9,481 bases of DNA from Lachnospiraceae bacterium (lineage in GTDB: Bacteria > Bacillota > Clostridia > Lachnospirales > Lachnospiraceae), in assembly GCA_017446125.1 (NCBI GenBank), contig JAFSRL010000185.1, positions 1 to 9,481 on the forward strand. Direction: 5' to 3'. The notes under the pieces were generated by a model. It was not told where the DNA came from, did no database searches, and was given only the letters and a program-made list of their open reading frames with translations. Shown piece by piece: positions 3,951 to 9,481 of this stretch (the stretch's first letter is position 1; each line of letters starts with the position of its first letter). Position numbers and translations under genes: made by a program.

Positions 3951-6008
3951 ATGGAGACAACATCGAAAATCAAAATCAAAGGCAGGCTGAAGACCTACTT
4001 CATGATGACCATCTACATGGGGCTGTTGTTGCTCGTGCTGGACGGGGCCATTTTGTACTTTATCAGCTTTAACGCGGGGTTGATCCTCGGCGTCTTTGTG
4101 CTGCTTTACTTCGGCATCATGATTTACCTCTACGTCTACAACAGGAGGGTGCTGACGACGGAGCTTGTCAGCTTTGCGACCGGCTACGGACAAATCCAGA
4201 AGAACCTTCTGTATGAGCTGGAGATTCCGCATGCGCTTTTGGACGATACCGGCAAGATCATCTGGATGAATGCCGCCTTCCAGACAATGACGCATCTGGA
4301 CAGGAACTACCGCAAGGCAATCTCGACGGTGTTTGCGCCGCTGAGCGCGGAAAAGCTGCCACAGGGCGCGGAAGATGTTCAGATGGATTTAGAATATGAA
4401 GAGGGCAGCTACAAGTGCAAGATGAAACGGATTCCGTTGCAGGACTTGGCGAAGGATTCGGAGATGATCGATGCCACGGATTACGAGGGCAGCCTCGTTG
4501 CGCTCTATTTATTCGACGAGACCGCATTGAAGCTCGCACTGGACGAGGTCGACAACGAGTCTTTGGCGCCCGGCCTCATTTACTTAGACAACTACGACGA
4601 AGCGCTGGAGAGCATCGAAGAGGTGCGACGCTCCCTTCTGACCGCGCTCATCGACCGTAAGGTGAACCGCTATGTCGCCTCGTACGACGGCATCGCGAAA
4701 AAGACGGAGAAGGACAAGTACTTCATCGTGGTGCCCAAGCGTTCCTGCAAGGCGATGCAGGAGGCGCGCTTTGATTTATTGGAAGACGTCAAGACCGTGA
4801 ACATCGGCAACGAAATGGCGGTGACAATCTCCGTGGGTATCGGCACGGACGGTCTTTCCTACGCACAGAACTATGAGTTTGCAAGAAACGCGATTGACTT
4901 AGCCCTGGGGCGCGGCGGCGACCAGGCGGTCGTGAAGACACCGGAGAAGACGACGTACTTCGGCGGGAAGAGCCAGCAGGTGGAGAAGAACACCAGGGTG
5001 AAGGCGCGTGTCAAGGCGCATGCCCTGCGCGAAATCATCGCGGCTGCGGACGACGTCATCGTCATGGGACACCGTTTGGGCGATGTCGACAGCTTCGGCG
5101 CGGCCGTGGGCATTTACCGCATTGCGAAGACCTTGGACCGCAAGGCGCACATCGTCTTGAACGAGATTACAACCTCCATGGAACCGCTGGTGGATCTGTT
5201 CCGCAACAACGCGGAGTACGGGGAGGATTTCATCATCAACTCCTCGCAGGCGATTGACATTGCAAACGCGAACACGGTGCTCATCATTGTCGACGTGAAC
5301 AAGCCCAGCATTACGGAGTGTCCGGAGCTGCTGCATATCTGTAAATCGATCGTGGTCTTCGACCACCACAGGCAGGGCACGGAGGTCATCGAAAACGCAA
5401 CGCTTTCCTATGTGGAGCCGTACGCATCCTCCACCTGCGAAATGGTATCGGAGATGCTGCAGTATATCGGCGACAACATCAAGGTTCATCCGGAGGAAGC
5501 GGACTCCATGTATTCCGGCATCATGGTCGACACCAACAACTTCATGAGCAAGACCGGTGTCCGTACCTTCGAGGCGGCGGCATTCTTACGCAGAAACGGT
5601 GCGGATGTGACGCGCGTCAGAAAGCTCTTCCGCGAGGATGCCGTGGAGTACAAGGCAAAGGCGGACGCGGTTTCCCAGGCGGAGATTTACAGAGGCTGCT
5701 ACGCGATTTCCGTTTTGAACAACGAAGAGGGCGTCAAGTCCCCGACGGTCTTGAACGCGCAGGCGGCGAATGACCTTTTGGCAATCAAGGGCATTAAGGC
5801 AAGCTTCATGCTGGTGGAATACCACGGACAGATTTATGTTTCCGCGCGGTCCATCGACGAGGTGAACGTGCAGGTCATCATGGAGCGCATGGGCGGCGGC
5901 GGACACATGAGCATCGCCGGCTGCCAGATGGAGAACGTGAGCGTGAATGAAGCAATCGTTGAAATTAAGAAGACGATTGATGCGATGACGGAAGAGGGAG
6001 AGCTCTGA
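3951..6008 (+). CDS. gdpP: Cyclic-di-AMP phosphodiesterase GdpP (DHH/DHHA1, membrane-bound)
   Basis: GdpP (YybT family) is a membrane enzyme that cleaves the second messenger c-di-AMP to pApA, thereby influencing osmolyte and potassium uptake, wall stress and beta-lactam tolerance. The 685 residues show two helices (about 17-39 and 42-63), a PAS-like domain (about 80-190), and a degenerate GGDEF domain (about 205-330) with DNYDE at 213-217 and SVGIGTDG. The catalytic DHH domain follows: GHRLGDVDS (373-381) with His374, Asp378 and Asp380, DVN at 448-450, DHH at 471-473 and Asp527 in VDTNNF. The DHHA1 domain ends with GGGGH at 648-652. All metal ligands expected of the family are present. The ribosome binding site is weak (GGACGGA, 3938-3944). 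Length and domain order match the family. It is the first gene of the gdpP-rplI-dnaB unit. Confidence 0.95.
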   Translation: METTSKIKIKGRLKTYFMMTIYMGLLLLVLDGAILYFISFNAGLILGVFVLLYFGIMIYLYVYNRRVLTTELVSFATGYGQIQKNLLYELEIPHALLDDTGKIIWMNAAFQTMTHLDRNYRKAISTVFAPLSAEKLPQGAEDVQMDLEYEEGSYKCKMKRIPLQDLAKDSEMIDATDYEGSLVALYLFDETALKLALDEVDNESLAPGLIYLDNYDEALESIEEVRRSLLTALIDRKVNRYVASYDGIAKKTEKDKYFIVVPKRSCKAMQEARFDLLEDVKTVNIGNEMAVTISVGIGTDGLSYAQNYEFARNAIDLALGRGGDQAVVKTPEKTTYFGGKSQQVEKNTRVKARVKAHALREIIAAADDVIVMGHRLGDVDSFGAAVGIYRIAKTLDRKAHIVLNEITTSMEPLVDLFRNNAEYGEDFIINSSQAIDIANANTVLIIVDVNKPSITECPELLHICKSIVVFDHHRQGTEVIENATLSYVEPYASSTCEMVSEMLQYIGDNIKVHPEEADSMYSGIMVDTNNFMSKTGVRTFEAAAFLRRNGADVTRVRKLFREDAVEYKAKADAVSQAEIYRGCYAISVLNNEEGVKSPTVLNAQAANDLLAIKGIKASFMLVEYHGQIYVSARSIDEVNVQVIMERMGGGGHMSIAGCQMENVSVNEAIVEIKKTIDAMTEEGEL

Positions 6009-6106
6009 CCTGCAAGCAGGTCGAGCCGGAGATGGCAGGAATGTGCAGAGGAAAGATTCAGCTGCGCTGAAGCACATTCCGCCGCAAGAATGGCGAGCCA
6101 TTCTTG
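6007..6106 (+). promoter_or_regulatory. Structured gdpP-rplI intergenic region: three hairpins
   Basis: Hairpin A is GACCTG-CAAG-CAGGTC (6007-6022) and overlaps the gdpP stop codon. Hairpin B has an outer stem GGAATGTGC (6038-6046) with GCACATTCC (6072-6080) and an inner stem TTCAGC (6057-6062) with GCTGAA (6066-6071) stacked directly on its 3' arm. Hairpin C is CAAGAATGG (6085-6093) with CCATTCTTG (6098-6106), touching the rplI ribosome binding site at 6107. No T-run follows any stem, so these are not typical terminators. The region may control rplI translation or mRNA processing; function is inference. Confidence 0.55.
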
Positions 6107-6118
6107 AAAGGAGGATTT

Positions 6119-6565
6119 ATGCGTATTATTCTCATGGAGGATGTCGCGAAACTCGGGAAGAAGGGTGACGTCGTCGATGTTTCCGACGGTTATGCGCGCA
6201 ACATGCTCTTACCCAAAAAGCTGGGCATCATTGCGGACAGTAAAAACCTGAACGAGTTAAAGGGACAAAAAAAGCGCGACGAAAAGAACGCCGCGGAGGT
6301 CCTCGCGCAGGCACAGGCGCTTGCGTTAAAGATTGAGGAAAAAACCATCGAGGTCAAGATGAAGGCCGGCGAGGGCGGAAGAGTCTTCGGCTCCGTCTCA
6401 AGCAAGGAGATTGCAGCAGAAGCGAAAAAGCAGCACGGGTTTGAAATCGACAAAAAGAAGATTGTTTTGTCCGAGCCCGTGAAGTCGTTCGGTTATACGG
6501 AGGTTCCGGTGAAGCTGCATCCGCAGGTCACCGCGACCATGAAGGTGCATGTAACGGAGTTGTAA
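6119..6565 (+). CDS. rplI: 50S ribosomal protein L9
   Basis: L9 binds 23S rRNA at the base of the L1 stalk and helps keep reading frame and ribosome spacing. The protein has 148 residues, as expected. Its N-terminal RNA-binding domain (1-50) contains MRIILMEDVAKLGKKGD and the DGYARNMLLPKKLGIIA signature. A long charged connecting helix (about 45-75) and a C-terminal domain with GGRVFGSVSSKEI and KSFGYTEVPVKLHPQV follow. The start is ATG 6119 with AAAGGAGG at 6107-6114; an in-frame TTG at 6104 overlaps a hairpin and would put five residues before the conserved N-terminus, so it is rejected. The gene is in the usual Firmicute place between gdpP and dnaB. Confidence 0.97.
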   Translation: MRIILMEDVAKLGKKGDVVDVSDGYARNMLLPKKLGIIADSKNLNELKGQKKRDEKNAAEVLAQAQALALKIEEKTIEVKMKAGEGGRVFGSVSSKEIAAEAKKQHGFEIDKKKIVLSEPVKSFGYTEVPVKLHPQVTATMKVHVTEL

Positions 6566-6575
6566 GAAAACCGGT

Positions 6576-7916
6576 ATGGATACACAAGGCGTCCTGAAGC
6601 GGACGATGCCCAACAGCATAGAAGCGGAACAGTCCGTAATCGGCGCAATGATCATGGACAACGAAGCCGTGGAGACGGCGAGTGAGCATGTCACAAGCGA
6701 AGACTTTTACTCGAAGCCTTTGGGCGTCATGTACGACGCCATTCTTTCCCTGCACACAAAGGGAAAGAACATCGACGTCGTGACGCTGCAGGACAAGCTC
6801 AGGGAGATGAATGTCCCGCCGGAGTTTTCTTCGTTTGAGTACATTGAAGGACTTATCCGCGAGGTTCCGACCAGCGCAAACGTCAAGGACTACGCAAGAA
6901 TCGTTTATGAGAAGGCGACCTTACGGCGCCTCATCCGGGCGAGTGAGGAAACGGCGAACATCGCGTATGCGCAGAACACGGAAATCGAGGCGGTTTTAAA
7001 CGATGCGGAAAAACGGGTCTTTGACATCACCCAGAAGCGCGGGATGAGCGACTATGTCCCGATTTCCAAGGTGGTTTCGGATGCGTTGGACCGGATCGAG
7101 GCGGCATCGAAGACAAAGGGCAATGTCACCGGCATCGCAACCGGCTTTACGGACCTTGATTACAGCACGTCCGGCTTGCAGCCCTCTGACCTGATTCTGA
7201 TTGCCGCGCGTCCTTCCATGGGAAAAACGGCGCTGGCGTTGAACATCGCACAGTACATGGCGTTTCATCAGGACGAGACGGTCGCCATCTTCAGTCTGGA
7301 AATGTCAAAGGAACAGCTTGTGAACCGTCTCTTTGCCATGGAGGCGCGGGTGGACGCACAGAAGCTGCGAAGCGGAAACCTGACGGAGCCGGAGTGGGAG
7401 GCTTTGATTGAAGGCGCAAACGTTGTGGGCGCGTCAAGGCTGATCATTGACGACACCCCCGGCATCACGGTACCGGAGCTGCGCTCGAAGTGCCGGCGCT
7501 TCAAATCAGAGCACGATCTGAAAATCATTTTCATCGATTACCTGCAGTTGATGAGCGGAAGCGGTCATCGCGGCGGCGAATCCAGGCAGCAGGAGATTTC
7601 GGAAATCTCCCGTTCCTTAAAGGCGCTCGCAAGAGAGCTGAACGTGCCGGTGGTGGCACTCTCGCAGTTGTCGCGTGCGGTGGAGTCCAGACCGGATCAC
7701 CGGCCCATGCTTTCCGACCTGCGTGAATCCGGTGCAATCGAGCAGGACGCGGACGTCGTGATGTTCATCTATCGGGACGATTATTACAATAAAGATACGG
7801 AGCAGCGCGGAATTGCGGAGATCATCATCGCGAAGCAGCGAAACGGCCCGATCGGGAAGGTGGAGCTGCTGTGGAGACCGGACTTGACCAAATTTCAAAA
7901 CCTCGCGAGACAATAA
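6576..7916 (+). CDS. dnaB: Replicative DNA helicase DnaB (DnaC of Bacillus nomenclature)
   Basis: The hexameric helicase unwinds DNA ahead of the replisome and binds primase. The 446 residues include an N-terminal primase-binding domain (about 10-110; PNSIEAEQSVIGAM), a linker, and a RecA-like ATPase domain from about 180. Walker A is ARPSMGKTA (211-219, Lys217), the catalytic Glu242 lies in SLEMS, Walker B is IIFIDYLQLM (317-326, Asp321), and SQLSRAVE (363-370), DLRESGAIEQDAD (381-393) and the KQRNG arginine-finger region (420-424) follow. No intein is present in the ATPase motifs. It starts 10 bases after rplI without an evident ribosome binding site of its own, which suggests translational coupling. 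The last codons form part of a long inverted repeat with the terminator. Confidence 0.97.
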   Translation: MDTQGVLKRTMPNSIEAEQSVIGAMIMDNEAVETASEHVTSEDFYSKPLGVMYDAILSLHTKGKNIDVVTLQDKLREMNVPPEFSSFEYIEGLIREVPTSANVKDYARIVYEKATLRRLIRASEETANIAYAQNTEIEAVLNDAEKRVFDITQKRGMSDYVPISKVVSDALDRIEAASKTKGNVTGIATGFTDLDYSTSGLQPSDLILIAARPSMGKTALALNIAQYMAFHQDETVAIFSLEMSKEQLVNRLFAMEARVDAQKLRSGNLTEPEWEALIEGANVVGASRLIIDDTPGITVPELRSKCRRFKSEHDLKIIFIDYLQLMSGSGHRGGESRQQEISEISRSLKALARELNVPVVALSQLSRAVESRPDHRPMLSDLRESGAIEQDADVVMFIYRDDYYNKDTEQRGIAEIIIAKQRNGPIGKVELLWRPDLTKFQNLARQ

Positions 7917-7959
7917 AAGCCGTACCCAAAAGGGTACGGCTTTTTTGTCTCGCGAGGTT
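7899..7959. repeat. Long inverted repeat spanning the dnaB 3' end
   Basis: The 29 bases 7899-7927 and the 28 bases 7932-7959 are inverted copies differing by one base insertion, around a four-base AAAA centre. The left arm contains the last five dnaB codons and the stop. The inner half is the terminator; the outer half carries CTCGCGAG, itself a palindrome, in each arm (7902-7909 and 7949-7956). Confidence 0.9.
7915..7946. terminator. Bidirectional terminator between dnaB and ferredoxin
   Basis: AAAAGCCGTACCC (7915-7927) pairs with GGGTACGGCTTTT (7932-7944), a 13-bp stem with AAAA loop. Six T follow on the plus strand and a TTTTATT run on the minus strand. It is suitably placed to stop both dnaB and the convergent ferredoxin transcript. 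Confidence 0.93.
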
Positions 7960-7964
7960 CTTGC

Positions 7965-8135
7965 TTATCCCTGGCTGATGCAGCTTACCGGGCACTGGCC
8001 CGCGCATGCACCACAGTCGATGCAGGTGTCGGGATTGATCTCAAACTGGGAATCGCCCTGAGAAATCGCCTCAACGGGGCACTGCGAAGCACAGGAGCCG
8101 CAGCTGATGCACTCACTACTGATTACGTATGCCAT
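7965..8135 (-). CDS. Small 2[4Fe-4S] ferredoxin
   Basis: This 56-residue clostridial-type ferredoxin is a soluble low-potential electron carrier. Two cluster motifs are seen: CISCGSCASQCP with Cys9, Cys12, Cys15 and Cys19, and CIDCGACAGQCP with Cys38, Cys41, Cys44 and Cys48. Each cluster takes three cysteines from one motif and the fourth from the other. The start Met follows a strong GGAAGGAG (8142-8150 on the opposite strand), which rules out the 25-residue longer in-frame version. It is divergent from the PFOR gene and 280 bases away, making it the probable acceptor of electrons from pyruvate oxidation; that pairing is inference from position. It converges on dnaB and shares its terminator. 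Confidence 0.95.
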   Translation of the reverse strand: MAYVISSECISCGSCASQCPVEAISQGDSQFEINPDTCIDCGACAGQCPVSCISQG

Positions 8136-8151
8136 GTTAAATCTCCTTCCT

Positions 8152-8175
8152 GTGGTGACCGGATAACGGTCACAC
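8152..8175 (-). promoter_or_regulatory. Hairpin in the ferredoxin leader
   Basis: GTGACCG (8155-8161 region) pairs with CGGTCAC (8167-8173) around a five-base loop; bulging the G at 8155 allows nine pairs in total with GTG-CAC below. It lies just upstream of the ferredoxin ribosome binding site (8142-8150). A second imperfect stem, CAATC-GGG (8196-8203) with CCC-GATTG (8212-8222), lies further upstream. Their role is unknown; they may stabilise the short mRNA. Confidence 0.35.
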
Positions 8176-8182
8176 CCTAAAC

Positions 8183-8210
8183 ATTGTATAAATCTCAATC
8201 GGGGTGCCAA
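8183..8210 (-). promoter_or_regulatory. Proximal candidate ferredoxin promoter
   Basis: On the minus strand TTGGCA (8205-8210) and TACAAT (8183-8188) are 16 bases apart. A transcript would start near 8176 and give a leader of about 40 bases that begins with the hairpin at 8152-8175. Confidence 0.4.
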
Positions 8211-8223
8211 TCCCGACGATTGG

Positions 8224-8240
8224 TTACAATCAAATTGTAA
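8224..8240. promoter_or_regulatory. Palindromic operator candidate 1
   Basis: TTACAAT-CAA-ATTGTAA is a perfect inverted repeat with 7-bp arms and a three-base centre. It covers the -10 and probable start point of the distal ferredoxin promoter, the classic place for a repressor. The regulator is unknown; the arms do not match the Rex or CIRCE consensus. Confidence 0.5.
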
Positions 8241-8262
8241 TATAAAAACCGCGAAAATTCAA
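8234..8262 (-). promoter_or_regulatory. Distal candidate ferredoxin promoter
   Basis: On the minus strand TTGAAT (8257-8262) and TACAAT (8234-8239) are 17 bases apart. The -10 lies inside the palindrome at 8224-8240, and a second palindrome (8268-8281) lies five bases behind the -35, so a regulator bound there could block or help polymerase. Confidence 0.45.
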
Positions 8263-8267
8263 GAAAG

Positions 8268-8281
8268 TTAGCAATTGCTAA
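8268..8281. promoter_or_regulatory. Palindromic operator candidate 2
   Basis: TTAGCAATTGCTAA is a perfect 14-bp palindrome between the two divergent promoters, next to the ferredoxin -35 and about 60 bases upstream of the PFOR -35. It could bind a dimeric regulator shared by both genes. It begins like CIRCE (TTAGCACTC) but lacks its arm length and nine-base spacer. Confidence 0.5.
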
Positions 8282-8339
8282 AAGTGTAATTTTTTTGTGA
8301 AAAATGGACAGGATTTCCAAAATAAACTGTGTGAAATAA

Positions 8340-8369
8340 TTGACTTGTCACAAAATCCCATGTTACGAT
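8340..8369 (+). promoter_or_regulatory. Candidate PFOR promoter
   Basis: TTGACT (8340-8345) and TACGAT (8364-8369) are 18 bases apart, with TG one base before the -10. Start of transcription would be near 8376, leaving a 40-base leader that ends in GCAGGAGG (8401-8408). TGTGA (8330-8334) and TCACA (8348-8352) form an inverted repeat around the -35. The rest of 8282-8330 is A/T-rich without further visible signals. Confidence 0.55.
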
Positions 8370-8415
8370 ATAAATGTCGCTTTTTTTCAACTATTTATAG
8401 GCAGGAGGAATTTAT

Positions 8416-9481
8416 ATGGCTAGAAACATGAAAACCATGGATGGCAACGAAGCCGCCGCATATGCTTCCTATGCATTTACGGAAGTCGCTGCCATGTATC
8501 CGATTACGCCTTCGTCGGTCATGCCGGAGCATGTCGATGAATGGGCAACGGCCGGACGCAAGAACATTTGGGGTCAGACCGTACAGATCCATGAGATGCA
8601 ATCGGAAGCAGGTGCTGCGGGCGCCGTGCACGGAAGTCTTGTGGCAGGTGCAATGACCAGCACGTACACCGCTTCACAGGGTCTTCTGTTGATGATTCCC
8701 GACATTTACAAGGTTGCGGGCGAGCGTCTCCCGGGCGTTTTCAATGTTTCGGCCCGTGCGGTTGCGTCCCACGCGCTCTCCATCTTCGGCGATCACTCGG
8801 ACGTTTACGCATGCCGCCAGACGGGCGCGGCGATGCTGTGCTCTTCGAGCGTACAGGAAGTCATGGACCTGACACCGGTTGCGTACTGCTCCGCGGTCGA
8901 CGGCAGGCTTCCCTTCATCAACTTCTTTGACGGGTTCCGTACCTCGCACGAGATTCAGAAGATCGAAGCGTGGGATTACGAAGACTTGAACGACTTAATC
9001 GATCACGATGCGGTCAAGCGCTTCAAGGACAACTGCTTAAACCCGACCCACCCGAGGGAAATGGGTTCCGCACAGAATCCGGACATTTTCTTCCAGACAA
9101 GAGAAACCTGTAATCCTGCCTACACCGATATGCCGGGCATTGTCCAGAAGTACATGGACAAGGTCAACGCGAAGATCGGCACGGACTATAAGCTCTTCAA
9201 TTATTACGGCGCGCCGGATGCGGAAGTCATCATCATCGCGATGGGTTCCGTCAACGACACGATTGAGGAGACCATCGATTATCTGACCGCGCAGGGCGAA
9301 AAGGTGGGCGTCGTCAAGGTGCGCCTGTATCGTCCCTTCAGCGCGGAAGCACTCATCGCGGCGATTCCGGATTCCGTCAAGCGCATCCAGGTGCTCGACA
9401 GAACCAAGGAGCCGGGCAGCCTTTATGAGCCGTTAGCCCTCGACGTCATCGCCTCCTTAAAGGGCACGAAGTTTGCGGACG
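8416..9481 (+). CDS. nifJ: Pyruvate:ferredoxin (flavodoxin) oxidoreductase, N-terminal part
   Basis: The gene runs off the window; 355 codons are visible of a family usually near 1,170 residues. The enzyme oxidises pyruvate with CoA to acetyl-CoA and CO2 and passes electrons to ferredoxin, using thiamine diphosphate and three [4Fe-4S] clusters. Visible are the domain I pyruvate-binding segment with YPITPSS (29-35), the QSEAGAAGAVHGSL segment whose Glu contacts the cofactor, and SARAVASHALSIFGDHSDV with the substrate-side Arg. The domain II start (about 260 on) includes AMGSVNDT and LDRTKEPG. The CoA, cluster and thiamine domains lie beyond the edge. The start is ATG 8416 after GCAGGAGG at 8401-8408. 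The frame is intact throughout. Its divergent ferredoxin neighbour is the likely electron acceptor. Confidence 0.95.
   Translation, partial: MARNMKTMDGNEAAAYASYAFTEVAAMYPITPSSVMPEHVDEWATAGRKNIWGQTVQIHEMQSEAGAAGAVHGSLVAGAMTSTYTASQGLLLMIPDIYKVAGERLPGVFNVSARAVASHALSIFGDHSDVYACRQTGAAMLCSSSVQEVMDLTPVAYCSAVDGRLPFINFFDGFRTSHEIQKIEAWDYEDLNDLIDHDAVKRFKDNCLNPTHPREMGSAQNPDIFFQTRETCNPAYTDMPGIVQKYMDKVNAKIGTDYKLFNYYGAPDAEVIIIAMGSVNDTIEETIDYLTAQGEKVGVVKVRLYRPFSAEALIAAIPDSVKRIQVLDRTKEPGSLYEPLALDVIASLKGTKFAD

Noticed and set aside
4899..5489. 196-codon and neighbouring minus-strand open frames opposite gdpP (also 3918-4295 and 5586-6101)
   Set aside because: They are low-complexity, His/Arg/Val-rich mirror translations of a GC-rich gene whose plus-strand protein has an intact DHH/DHHA1 catalytic set.
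6104..6118. TTG start for rplI five codons upstream
   Set aside because: It lies inside a hairpin arm, and its extra residues are translated from the ribosome binding site of the ATG at 6119.
8136..8210. 25-residue N-terminal extension of the ferredoxin
   Set aside because: The extension covers the strong ribosome binding site and a leader hairpin, and ferredoxins of this type begin just before the first cysteine motif.
8268..8281. TTAGCAATTGCTAA as a CIRCE heat-shock element
   Set aside because: Only TTAGCA matches; CIRCE needs 9-bp arms and a nine-base spacer, and the neighbouring genes are not chaperones.
8441..8656. 71-codon plus-strand open frame inside the PFOR gene
   Set aside because: It is an out-of-frame shadow; the overlapping frame encodes a clear PFOR domain I without interruption to the window end.

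Overview
This looks like a chromosomal window from an anaerobic Firmicute of class Clostridia, most likely Lachnospiraceae or a close relative. The reasons are the gene order rpsF-ssb-rpsR-gdpP-rplI-dnaB (the classic Firmicute order; gdpP is the c-di-AMP phosphodiesterase), strong AAGGAGG-type ribosome binding sites, extended -10 promoters, and a pyruvate:ferredoxin oxidoreductase (PFOR) gene divergent from a small 2[4Fe-4S] ferredoxin. Species is inferred, not identified. No rRNA, tRNA, CRISPR array, transposase or integrase is visible.

Layout. Positions 1-1900 are the variable-looking part: the 3' end of an isoprenylcysteine methyltransferase-like membrane enzyme, an unrecognised four-helix membrane protein, and a class I SAM methyltransferase behind a long structured leader. 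At 1925-2644 is a Sir2-type NAD-dependent deacylase, preceded by a perfect 14-bp x 3 tandem repeat. A terminator at 2701-2727 closes that section, and a promoter overlapping it opens the rpsF-ssb-rpsR operon (2810-3850), which ends at a strong terminator (3875-3907). A new promoter then drives gdpP-rplI-dnaB (3951-7916). That unit ends at a bidirectional terminator buried in a much longer inverted repeat that includes the last codons of dnaB. A ferredoxin gene follows on the minus strand (7965-8135). A 280-base divergent intergenic region rich in palindromes separates it from the PFOR gene (8416 onward), which runs off the window.

The genes join translation (S6, S18, L9), replication (SSB, DnaB helicase) and c-di-AMP turnover (GdpP) in one housekeeping cluster, with a fermentative electron-transfer pair (PFOR and probable partner ferredoxin) beside it. 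No novel multigene system was found. The most unusual material is non-coding: (1) a 25-bp imperfect direct repeat, promoter-like, flanking the methyltransferase and expanded by a tandem repeat in front of sir2; (2) an attenuator-like leader before the methyltransferase; (3) three consecutive hairpins filling the gdpP-rplI gap; (4) a long inverted repeat at the dnaB end; (5) two perfect palindromes at the ferredoxin promoter. Promoter and structure calls were made by eye and are tentative.
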